From: Marinobacter sediminum
Lineage (GTDB): Bacteria > Pseudomonadota > Gammaproteobacteria > Pseudomonadales > Oleiphilaceae
DNA length: 64,000 bases
Assembly: GCF_023657445.1 (NCBI RefSeq)
Contig: NZ_JAGTWY010000001.1
Coordinates: 1,426,001 to 1,490,000, forward strand
Direction of reading: 5' to 3'
Shown here piece after piece: positions 17,297 through 24,751 of the stretch (position 1 is the first letter of the stretch; each line of letters begins with the position of its first letter). The notes under the pieces were generated by a model. It had not been told where the DNA came from, did not search any database, and saw nothing but the letters and a program-made list of their open reading frames with translations. Both the position numbers and the translations under genes were made by a program.

Positions 17297-18301
17297 ATGC
17301 TCATCCGCACTGCCTGCCTGCTCTTGGTTACGCTGTTGCCGCTCACCGTCACAGCTCAACCGTCGCAAGAGCTAAACGTCTACACCCATCCATCGTTCGC
17401 CGCAGAATGGGGGCCAGGCCCCGGGATCAAGCAGGCATTTGAAGCCCAATGCGACTGCCGAATCCATTACGTTGTGCTGGATAGTGGTGGCGACATATTG
17501 CAACGGCTGCGCCTTGAGGGCGAAGAAAGCATGGCCGATGTGGTTCTGGGCCTGGACACCGGCACCATGGACACCGCTCGCAAGACAGGCTTACTGGCTC
17601 CGCACCAGGTTGATTTGTCGGCTCTTGAGCTTCCGATCAGCTGGTCTGACAACCTGTTCGTGCCTTACGACTGGGGCTACTTCTCGTTTGTGTATGATAC
17701 CGAGCAGCTCCCGGAACCACCCCAGAGCTTTGACGAACTGATCAATGCACCAGACGACCTGAAGATCATCATTCAGGATCCCAGAACCAGCACACCGGGC
17801 CTTGGGCTGTTGCTCTGGATGCGCAGCGTGTACGGCGAAGAGGCCCCGGAAAAATGGCAGAAGCTGAAGGATAAGATACTGACGACAACCAAGAGCTGGA
17901 GCGACGGTTACTTCTCCCTGTTTATGAACAATGAAGCTCCGATGATCCTGTCGTACAGCACCTCACCCGCCTATCACATGGCGATCGACAAAACCGACCG
18001 GTATCAGGCCGCAAGGTTTGACGAGGGGCACTACCTGCAGGTCGAGGTTGCTGCTCTGGTCGGCTCCTCAGCACACAAAGAGCTGGGGCGTGAATTTCTT
18101 CAGTTCATACTCACCAAAGATTTCCAGCGGCACATTCCACTGAAGAATGTCATGTACCCGGCGATCGACCTGGGGCCAGAGTTACCGGAGGTGTTCAGTC
18201 GGCTTATCGAACCGGCCAAAACCCTCTATTTCGAGCCAGCAACGGTTGCTGAAAACCGCAAGGCATGGCTGGATGAGTGGCTTGACGCCATGACACGGTA
18301 A
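17297..18301 (+). CDS. thiB: Thiamine ABC transporter substrate-binding protein
   Basis: A 334-residue periplasmic binding protein. The ATG at 17297 has a strong GGAGGA eight bases upstream and opens a Sec signal peptide (MLIRTACLLLVTLLPLTV, cleaved before QPSQ). The mature start ELNVYTHPSFAAEWGPGPG is typical of ThiB/TbpA, which bind thiamine, TMP and TPP. The hinge-side stretches VPYDWGYFSFVYD and FMNNEAPMILSYSTSPAYH also fit ThiB. Control by the TPP riboswitch just upstream and the following thiP and thiQ genes confirm the role. Confidence 0.95.
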   Translation: MLIRTACLLLVTLLPLTVTAQPSQELNVYTHPSFAAEWGPGPGIKQAFEAQCDCRIHYVVLDSGGDILQRLRLEGEESMADVVLGLDTGTMDTARKTGLLAPHQVDLSALELPISWSDNLFVPYDWGYFSFVYDTEQLPEPPQSFDELINAPDDLKIIIQDPRTSTPGLGLLLWMRSVYGEEAPEKWQKLKDKILTTTKSWSDGYFSLFMNNEAPMILSYSTSPAYHMAIDKTDRYQAARFDEGHYLQVEVAALVGSSAHKELGREFLQFILTKDFQRHIPLKNVMYPAIDLGPELPEVFSRLIEPAKTLYFEPATVAENRKAWLDEWLDAMTR

Positions 18302-18316
18302 AGAGGCCTTTTGTCG

Positions 18317-19999
18317 ATGGGTCGGAGCATACGGGCACCACTGAGCAGGCCAGGCTGGCAGATCTGGCCCGGTACCTTGCTGGCTCTTGGCGTCGTCGGC
18401 CTTGCGGCAAGTGGCGCTTTCGCACTCTTGTGGCAAGCCCCGGCACTGGACGTTAGCGAACTCTGGAGCAACCGCTATCTCCGCAGTGTCCTTGTTTTCA
18501 CCGTATGGCAGGCAACTCTCTCGGTCATCCTGAGTCTTTTGCTCGCGATACCGATCGCCCGTGCTCTGGACCGCCGCCGGCGCTTTCCTGGCCGCACAAT
18601 CCTGCTTCGGCTAATGGAGCTCAGCCTCGTTATTCCCACCGTTGTCGCCGTATCCGGACTCGTCGCTATCTATGGCCGCCAGGGTTGGCTTACGTCATTG
18701 CTGCAGGAACTGGCCCCTTCCCTTAGCTGGAACCTGTACGGGCTCAACGGGATTGTCCTGGCCCATGTGTTTTTCAATGCACCTCTGGCAGCCCGTATTC
18801 TTCTGCAGGCTCTGGAGAGTGCGCCCCAGGCACAACGGCGCATCGCCAGCCAGCTGGGCCTCGGGCCGTTGTGGCAATGGAGGGCACTGGAGTGGCCGGC
18901 CATTCGGTCGGTTCTGCCTGGTGTCGCTGCCCTGGTGTTCACGTTGTGTTTTACCAGCTTTGCGATCGTGATGACGCTCGGTGGCGGTCCTGCCGCAACG
19001 ACCCTTGAAGTGGCCATCTATCAATCCCTGCGATTCGAGTTTGATTTCGGCAGGGCCGCACTCCTTGCGCTTGTCCAACTCCTGATTTGCGGATCACTCT
19101 GGTGGCTGGTCCTCAGCAGAGGCATAAGCTCGGCCCTGGTTCCCGACCGCAAACTGGCGGATAACCATGGCCGCAAGGGCAATACACGGGCCCGTTTGCT
19201 GGCAGACAGCCTGCTGCTGGGCATCTTTACCCTTTTCCTGGTGCTACCTCTTCTCGCGGTGGTGTCCCGCGGGTTACCCGGGCTGGCCGATTCCCTGTCC
19301 CTGAGTTCTTCCCCAATGTCTGGCTCCGGACTACTGCAGGCAACCCTTCGTAGCCTTGCGATTGCGTTACCGGCCGGCGCCGCCGCAGTCATAACGTCGT
19401 TACTCGTTCTGGCGGCGAAGAAATCGGGGGGCAATCAACTGCGTTCACGGCTTTGTGAAGTCGCTGCCTACCTGCCCCTGATCATACCGCCACTCGTGCT
19501 GGGAACCGGGCTGTTTCTGCTGTTGCGACCAAAGCTAGGCATAACCAACGAAGGCCTTGTACTGGTCGCGCTGATCAATGCGATCATGGCCCTGCCCTTT
19601 GTTCTGCAGCTACTGCGTGGCCCTTTTCATGACTTCGATCCCGCCACCATTCACCAGGCTGATCAACTCGGCATCCGCGGCTGGTATCGCTGGCGCTGGC
19701 TCTACTGGCCCCGTATGCGGCGCCCCCTGGCGCTTGGCATGGCCTATGGGACAGGCCTGTCACTGGGCGATTTTGGCGTCATTGCCCTCTTTGGCTCACC
19801 GGGAAAACCGACGATCCCGGTGCTTCTCTACCAGCAACTGGGGAGTTACCAGATGGAGGCCGCCGCAGCGACCGGTCTGTGGCTGATCCTGCTCCTGCTT
19901 GCGCTGTTTGGTTTTTTCAATCTGCTCGGGAGACCGTACTCTCTGATCGCACGCTCTCATCGCACACGCGCCGAATTCCCGGAGCCAAACCATGCTTGA
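18317..19999 (+). CDS. thiP: Thiamine ABC transporter permease
   Basis: A 560-residue inner-membrane protein with about twelve transmembrane segments in two halves, the fused-dimer layout of ThiP. Each half has a cytoplasmic EAA-like coupling loop (ASQLGLGPLWQWRALEWP near 177-194 and ADQLGIRGWYRWRWLYWP near 450). The ATG at 18317 is preferred over the TTG at 18311 because AGAGG sits nine bases upstream. It carries thiamine across the inner membrane with ThiB and ThiQ. The last eight bases overlap the thiQ start, implying coupled translation. Confidence 0.94.
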   Translation: MGRSIRAPLSRPGWQIWPGTLLALGVVGLAASGAFALLWQAPALDVSELWSNRYLRSVLVFTVWQATLSVILSLLLAIPIARALDRRRRFPGRTILLRLMELSLVIPTVVAVSGLVAIYGRQGWLTSLLQELAPSLSWNLYGLNGIVLAHVFFNAPLAARILLQALESAPQAQRRIASQLGLGPLWQWRALEWPAIRSVLPGVAALVFTLCFTSFAIVMTLGGGPAATTLEVAIYQSLRFEFDFGRAALLALVQLLICGSLWWLVLSRGISSALVPDRKLADNHGRKGNTRARLLADSLLLGIFTLFLVLPLLAVVSRGLPGLADSLSLSSSPMSGSGLLQATLRSLAIALPAGAAAVITSLLVLAAKKSGGNQLRSRLCEVAAYLPLIIPPLVLGTGLFLLLRPKLGITNEGLVLVALINAIMALPFVLQLLRGPFHDFDPATIHQADQLGIRGWYRWRWLYWPRMRRPLALGMAYGTGLSLGDFGVIALFGSPGKPTIPVLLYQQLGSYQMEAAAATGLWLILLLLALFGFFNLLGRPYSLIARSHRTRAEFPEPNHA

Positions 20000-20606
20000 T
20001 GTCAGAAATCTCGCTTTTACCTATGAACCGGAACGTGAGCCCTGGTGTTTCAACTTCCAGGTAAAGACCGGTGAGTGTATTGCCATAAATGGCCCGAGCG
20101 GATCCGGTAAGTCCACGCTCCTTGGATTACTGGCAGGGTTTCTGGAACCCAGCACGGGAGAAATAACCTGGAATGGTGAACCTCTGGTTCCACTTCCCCC
20201 TTGGGAGCGCCCAATGACCAGCGTATTCCAGGAACACAATCTGTTCGAACACCTGGACGTGGCGACCAACATCGGCCTGGGTATGCACCCTGGCATGAAG
20301 TTAACGGCTGAACAGAAGAGTGCGATTAGCGAAGGCCTTATCAGTGTTGGCCTCGCGGGACTGGCAAAGCGGATGCCAGCCGAACTCTCCGGGGGTCAGC
20401 GCCAACGGGTAGCCCTGCTGCGGGCAATACTTCGCAACCAGCCGCTCCTGTTACTTGATGAGCCGCTGACCGGCCTTGACGAAGACACGCGTAAGACCCT
20501 CAGAGCCATGCTCATTGAACAAAAGGGAGCGGGCGTCACGATCATTCTCGCCAGTCATGACGAAGAGGACCGCCGGGTACTGGCAGATAGTCATTGGAAT
20601 CTCTAA
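19992..20606 (+). CDS. thiQ: Thiamine ABC transporter ATPase
   Basis: A 204-residue ABC ATPase, slightly shorter than typical. Walker A GPSGSGKST (about 33-41), Q-loop VFQEHNLFEH, signature LSGGQRQRVALLRAI and Walker B LLLLDEPLTGLD are all present, and the switch histidine lies in ILASHDEEDR. It powers ThiBP. Its start lies inside the end of thiP (8-base overlap). The Mla-like operon begins 44 bases downstream on the same strand, with no terminator obvious between them. Confidence 0.94.
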   Translation: MLDVRNLAFTYEPEREPWCFNFQVKTGECIAINGPSGSGKSTLLGLLAGFLEPSTGEITWNGEPLVPLPPWERPMTSVFQEHNLFEHLDVATNIGLGMHPGMKLTAEQKSAISEGLISVGLAGLAKRMPAELSGGQRQRVALLRAILRNQPLLLLDEPLTGLDEDTRKTLRAMLIEQKGAGVTIILASHDEEDRRVLADSHWNL

Positions 20607-20650
20607 GCTAGTGATTAGAAAGTAAAACAACCAATGGACTGCCGACTGAA

Positions 20651-21817
20651 GTGACGAGCCCAAGCAGTAACGAAAATCCGGATTTCCCGATGAGCCCCCA
20701 AAACCCGGGAGAAGTCTTGATGGTCGCGGGCGCTCTGGTCATTCGGGGAGACTGGACGTTAGCCGCCTATGAGCATCTAAGGGCCGTTGCAGGTACCTTT
20801 GCGACAGAAAAACTGGAGACCGTGCCGGTTGATATTTCGGGCCTTGGGCGGGTTGATACAGCAGGAGCGTCGCAACTGGTATCCCTTCTTGGGCCGGAAC
20901 GGCTACTCGCCATCGCCTCTCAGCCTGATGTTCTTCCTGCAGAAAAATCGGCTTTGCTGTGCGCCGTTGGTGAGGCAATGGCCAACAGGCCAGAGCCCCA
21001 GGCTCCCAGTGTTTCCCAGTTCACGGTATTCCTTTCGGAGACCGGTCGCTGGATGGAAGGTCTTTTCGAATTACTCCGGATGCTGAACGGGTTCATTGGG
21101 CAAACCCTGGCAGCACTGCTCTGGACCTTACCCCGCCCAAGGCGATGGCGACTGACGTCCTTCGTAGCGGCGGTGCAGGATATCGGGCTCAATGCGCTTC
21201 CGATTGTTGCTCTTCTTACCTTCCTGGTCGGTGCCGTCGTCGCATTTCTTGGCGCAACCGTGCTCGAGGATTTCGGAGCCACCATCTACACCGTTCACCT
21301 GGTGGCCTTTTCATTTTTGCGGGAATTCGGTGTGCTTCTCGCCGCCATTCTTCTGGCCGGCCGGACCGCCAGCGCTTTCACGGCACACATCGGCGCCATG
21401 AAGGTCAACAAGGAACTCGATGCCATCCGGACACTGGGTCTCAACCCGATTGAGCTGTTGGTTCTGCCTCGGGTTCTGGCCATGCTTGTCAGTCTCCCCA
21501 TTCTCACGTTTGTGGGAATGATCGCGGGTCTGGTTGGAGGCGCAACGGTCTGCGCGCTTGTTCTGGATATCTACCCATCGCAGTTCATGGCCATTATCGA
21601 ACGGGACATTGCGCTTCGGCATTTTCTGGTAGGCCTTTCGAAGGCGCCGATTTTCGCCTTTCTGATTGCTGTTGTCGGATGCCTGGAAGGGTTCAAGGTT
21701 GGCGGCAGTGCACAATCCATTGGCCAACACACTACATCCAGCGTCGTTCAGTCGATATTTATGGTTATCCTGCTGGATTCCATTGCGGCATTGTTTTTTA
21801 TGGAAATGGGCTGGTAA
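20651..21817 (+). CDS. MlaE-family lipid ABC permease with N-terminal STAS domain
   Basis: A 388-residue protein. Residues about 20-120 form a STAS-like domain (VAGALVIRGDWTL, then VPVDISGLGRVDTAGASQLVSLL). The remainder is an MlaE/YrbE permease with about five membrane segments and the family stretch FGVLLAAILLAGRTASAFTA. In Mla systems a separate STAS protein (MlaB) regulates the ATPase; here it is fused to the permease. It should move phospholipids or other lipids between inner membrane and the MCE protein encoded downstream. The annotated start is a GTG at 20651 with weak ribosome site; the ATG at 20720 has GGGAGAAG seven bases upstream and may be the true start. Confidence 0.88.
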   Translation: MTSPSSNENPDFPMSPQNPGEVLMVAGALVIRGDWTLAAYEHLRAVAGTFATEKLETVPVDISGLGRVDTAGASQLVSLLGPERLLAIASQPDVLPAEKSALLCAVGEAMANRPEPQAPSVSQFTVFLSETGRWMEGLFELLRMLNGFIGQTLAALLWTLPRPRRWRLTSFVAAVQDIGLNALPIVALLTFLVGAVVAFLGATVLEDFGATIYTVHLVAFSFLREFGVLLAAILLAGRTASAFTAHIGAMKVNKELDAIRTLGLNPIELLVLPRVLAMLVSLPILTFVGMIAGLVGGATVCALVLDIYPSQFMAIIERDIALRHFLVGLSKAPIFAFLIAVVGCLEGFKVGGSAQSIGQHTTSSVVQSIFMVILLDSIAALFFMEMGW

Positions 21818-21820
21818 ACC

Positions 21821-22651
21821 ATGGAAAGCGTTCATGCTAAAAGGGATCATGAGACGACCGATTCCAGCGTTATACAGGTACGCAAACTCTGCAATCGCTT
21901 TGGGAGCCACGTCGTCCATGAGAACCTTGAACTGGATTTGATACGGGGTGAGATCCTGGGTGTTGTCGGTGGTTCAGGGACAGGAAAAACCGTGCTTTTA
22001 CGGAGTATCGTCGGCCTGCATAAGCCTTCGTCCGGGCACATACGGGTATTCGGAGAAGACCTCGACCGGCTTTCCGCAAGAAAGCGCTCTGAGGTAGAGC
22101 AGCGTTTCGGGGTACTGTTTCAGGGCGGAGCTCTGTTCACTTCCCTTAACCTGCAGGAAAACATTGCTGTTCCACTGATCGAACATGCCAGACTGACAAG
22201 GCCGGAGGCAGAGCGGCTCGCGCGCATGAAGCTTGCGCTGACAGGCCTGCCCCCGGACGCCGCACTCAAATATCCGGCGGAGCTTTCCGGTGGTATGGTC
22301 AAGCGAGCCGGGCTGGCCCGAGCCCTCGCACTGGACCCGGAAGTCCTTTTTCTGGACGAGCCTACAGCCGGGCTGGACCCTATAGGGGCAGCGGCCTTTG
22401 ACCGGCTGATTGTTACTCTGCGTGATGCCCTCGGGTTCACTGTGTTCCTGGTCACTCACGATCTGGACACGCTTTACGCCACTTGCGATCGGGTAGCGGT
22501 GCTATCGCAGAAGAAAGTGCTCGTATCCGATACGCTTGAGAAGGTAGCAGCGACGCAGGATGAATGGATTCAGGATTACTTTAATGGTCCACGGGGACGT
22601 GCGGCCAGCTACGTGCACAGGGCTCACTCGCAACAAAGGTCTCAGGAGTAA
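21821..22651 (+). CDS. MlaF-like lipid transport ABC ATPase
   Basis: A 276-residue ATPase of the MCE-associated type. Walker A GGSGTGKT (about 50-57), Q-loop LFQGGALFTSL, signature LSGGMVKRAGLARALA (the GGM form is characteristic of MlaF/Mkl proteins), Walker B VLFLDEPTAGLDP and H-loop VTHDLDTL. It begins three bases after the permease stop. It energises the permease on the cytoplasmic side of the inner membrane. Confidence 0.92.
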   Translation: MESVHAKRDHETTDSSVIQVRKLCNRFGSHVVHENLELDLIRGEILGVVGGSGTGKTVLLRSIVGLHKPSSGHIRVFGEDLDRLSARKRSEVEQRFGVLFQGGALFTSLNLQENIAVPLIEHARLTRPEAERLARMKLALTGLPPDAALKYPAELSGGMVKRAGLARALALDPEVLFLDEPTAGLDPIGAAAFDRLIVTLRDALGFTVFLVTHDLDTLYATCDRVAVLSQKKVLVSDTLEKVAATQDEWIQDYFNGPRGRAASYVHRAHSQQRSQE

Positions 22652-22656
22652 TTGCC

Positions 22657-23595
22657 ATGGAGCCGAAGGCCCACCATGTGATCATAGGATTGTTTACGGT
22701 TATCGCATTTGCCGCCGTACTGATTTTCGCGTTGTGGCTGGATAAATCATCGTCAGACCGCGAGTGGGCCTATTTCGAGATAGGCTTTGACCAGGCCGTG
22801 AGTGGTTTGTCCAAGGGAAACCCGGTCATGTATAGCGGTGTTCAGATTGGCGACGTCCTTGAACTGAACCTGGTTCCTGAAAACCCGAGCCACGTCCGTG
22901 TTCTGGTGCGCGTCGATGACCAGGTGCCAATTCGCGAAAACACCCGAGCAGGGCTGGTACTGGCCAATATTACCGGCAGCATGAGTGTTCAGTTCAGTGG
23001 CGGTAGCCCGGACAGCCCTGTCCTTGAGGGGAACAGGGAAAACCCGCCCCTGATCCAGGCCGACCCTTCGCCGTTCAGCAATCTGCTCGCTAATGGGCAA
23101 GAACTCTTACACAAAGCAGATACCCTGTTCACTAATGCAAACAGGCTTTTTTCCGAGCAGAATTCGGAAAATCTGGAGAAAATCCTCGCAAATACCCGAT
23201 CTGCAACGGACGCCTTGCTGGCAAGCAAGGAACAGCTGGTCACCCTTCTGGCACAAATGGATGCGGCCGCCAGACGCGCCGAAGAAGCAGCCATAAGAGT
23301 ATCCAGGGTTTCGGATAACGCCAACAGCCTCATTACAAACGAAGGCAGCACGGTTCTGCAGGCCATGGAAAAATCCCTGGAAACCATTCAGGCCACCACC
23401 TCACGTATCGACAGGCTCACCCGGGACAATGAAGGTGCCATGCAGTCAGGCCTTCAGGGTATGGGCGATCTGGCACCGGCCTTGCGGGAGCTTCGCAGCA
23501 CTCTGCGTAACCTCAATCAGTTTACTCACCGACTGCAACAGGATCCCGCGGGCATACTGTGGGGGGGCGATACCATCAAGGAGCTGTCACCGTGA
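22657..23595 (+). CDS. MlaD/MCE-family lipid-binding protein
   Basis: A 312-residue protein with one N-terminal membrane helix (about 8-28), a single MCE domain (about 40-125; key stretch GLSKGNPVMYSGVQIGDV and ANITGSMSVQFSGG) and a long helical C-terminal region of about 180 residues. MCE proteins form hexameric rings or needles that shuttle lipids across the periplasm. The helical extension is much longer than in E. coli MlaD, which suggests a tunnel or needle as in PqiB/LetB-like systems. The start follows the ATPase stop by five bases; the stop overlaps the GTG of the lipoprotein gene. Confidence 0.92.
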   Translation: MEPKAHHVIIGLFTVIAFAAVLIFALWLDKSSSDREWAYFEIGFDQAVSGLSKGNPVMYSGVQIGDVLELNLVPENPSHVRVLVRVDDQVPIRENTRAGLVLANITGSMSVQFSGGSPDSPVLEGNRENPPLIQADPSPFSNLLANGQELLHKADTLFTNANRLFSEQNSENLEKILANTRSATDALLASKEQLVTLLAQMDAAARRAEEAAIRVSRVSDNANSLITNEGSTVLQAMEKSLETIQATTSRIDRLTRDNEGAMQSGLQGMGDLAPALRELRSTLRNLNQFTHRLQQDPAGILWGGDTIKELSP

Positions 23596-24365
23596 ATAAG
23601 GGTCTGATTGCCGCAGCCATGGCGGTCTCACTTACCGGCACCCTCATCGGGTGCACAATACTTCCCAATCCGGAACCACCACGGGTCATGGACCTTTCCA
23701 TATCGGGCCCAGCTTACCAGGCAGACCGTGCCCTCCCTTACAGTCTCCGAGTGGATACCCCCTACGCCTCGGAACCATTTAACAGTATGAAAATCCTTGC
23801 CAAGCCAACCGCCTGGGAGTTTCGCATCTATAAGGGAGTGCGCTGGCGCGACACAGCGCCCGTGATCGTTCGTGATGCTCTGGTGCAGGCGCTCCGGGCC
23901 AGCAGGGGCTTCCAGAACATTGTAAGCGGCACCAGCCTGGCAGACACTGACTGGACCCTGATCACAGAGCTCTCGGCATTTCACACCGAAAACCACTCCG
24001 GAAATGTTGGCGTCACAGTGGGCCTTCACGCCCAGATCGTGGACAACCGCTCCAAAGTCACGCTGTGCGAGCGCAGCTTTACGACTGAGCAGCCCGCAGA
24101 GGGTGCGGCAATCAATCAGGTGGTTGAGGCCTTCGGTGCGGCCGGCGCAAAAATGTCAGGAGCCGTCACCAGGTGGGCAACCCGGTGCAACGGGGTCACT
24201 TCTCAGGAAACAGATCTGCCCACGCAGCCCTCAGATACAGGCCCATTGACCACAACGTCAGGCCAGCGGCCACATACAGAAGCCCAAGCGCAACATTCGA
24301 CCAGAGCACACCAGGAGGAAAGGCGAGCAGGCCAACGATTGCAGCCATCTGAGCGGTGGTCTTGA
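23592..24365 (+). CDS. ABC-type transport auxiliary lipoprotein (PqiC-like)
   Basis: A 257-residue lipoprotein starting at GTG 23592, which overlaps the MCE stop as GTGA. The signal peptide ends in the lipobox TLIGC (Cys about 22). The body, with WEFRIYKGVRWRDTAPVIVRDALVQALRAS, matches the PqiC/ABC_trans_aux family that anchors MCE systems to the outer membrane. The domain ends near residue 200. The last 57 residues are Thr/Gln/Arg/Glu-rich and of low complexity, and lie entirely over the antisense strand of pgsA (170-base convergent overlap). The tail is probably the product of a lost stop codon. Confidence 0.85.
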   Translation: MNKGLIAAAMAVSLTGTLIGCTILPNPEPPRVMDLSISGPAYQADRALPYSLRVDTPYASEPFNSMKILAKPTAWEFRIYKGVRWRDTAPVIVRDALVQALRASRGFQNIVSGTSLADTDWTLITELSAFHTENHSGNVGVTVGLHAQIVDNRSKVTLCERSFTTEQPAEGAAINQVVEAFGAAGAKMSGAVTRWATRCNGVTSQETDLPTQPSDTGPLTTTSGQRPHTEAQAQHSTRAHQEERRAGQRLQPSERWS

Positions 24366-24744
24366 TCTTGCCGATGTAGGATACCGCCACGCTGGCGCGG
24401 CTGCCTATCTCCGCCATCCATTCGCGCAGAGCCGAGATGACAATCTCCCGACCAATAATCACGGTTGCCGGGATGGTTAACAAGATCGCTGCGTGTTCCT
24501 GGATCAGCACTGCCAGAGCCACAGCCACCATCAGTTTATCTGCAACCGGATCCAGAAAGGCGCCAAACGGCGTGCTCTGATCCAGTTTGCGGGCCAGGTA
24601 GCCATCAAGCCAGTCTGTCGCGGCCGCCAGAGCAAAAATGGTGGCACTCACCAGATAGCGCCACTCTACCGGCAAATAAAAAATCACCACGAACACCGGG
24701 ATCATAATGATGCGCGAGAGTGTGAGTATGTTAGGTAAATTCAT
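24196..24744 (-). CDS. pgsA: CDP-diacylglycerol--glycerol-3-phosphate 3-phosphatidyltransferase
   Basis: A 182-residue inner-membrane enzyme making phosphatidylglycerol phosphate from CDP-diacylglycerol and glycerol-3-phosphate. The CDP-alcohol phosphotransferase motif D-G-x2-A-R-x8-G-x3-D-x3-D is visible as DGYLARK...GAFLDPVADK. Four to five membrane segments follow. The ATG at 24744 (MNLPNILTL) was chosen for its AAGGA ribosome site and normal family length; it lies seven bases after the uvrC stop. The 3' end overlaps the lipoprotein tail on the other strand. In pseudomonads tRNA-Gly and tRNA-Cys follow at once; here they lie 7 kb away. Confidence 0.96.
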   Translation of the reverse strand: MNLPNILTLSRIIMIPVFVVIFYLPVEWRYLVSATIFALAAATDWLDGYLARKLDQSTPFGAFLDPVADKLMVAVALAVLIQEHAAILLTIPATVIIGREIVISALREWMAEIGSRASVAVSYIGKIKTTAQMAAIVGLLAFPPGVLWSNVALGLLYVAAGLTLWSMGLYLRAAWADLFPEK

Positions 24745-24751
24745 GCTGTCC

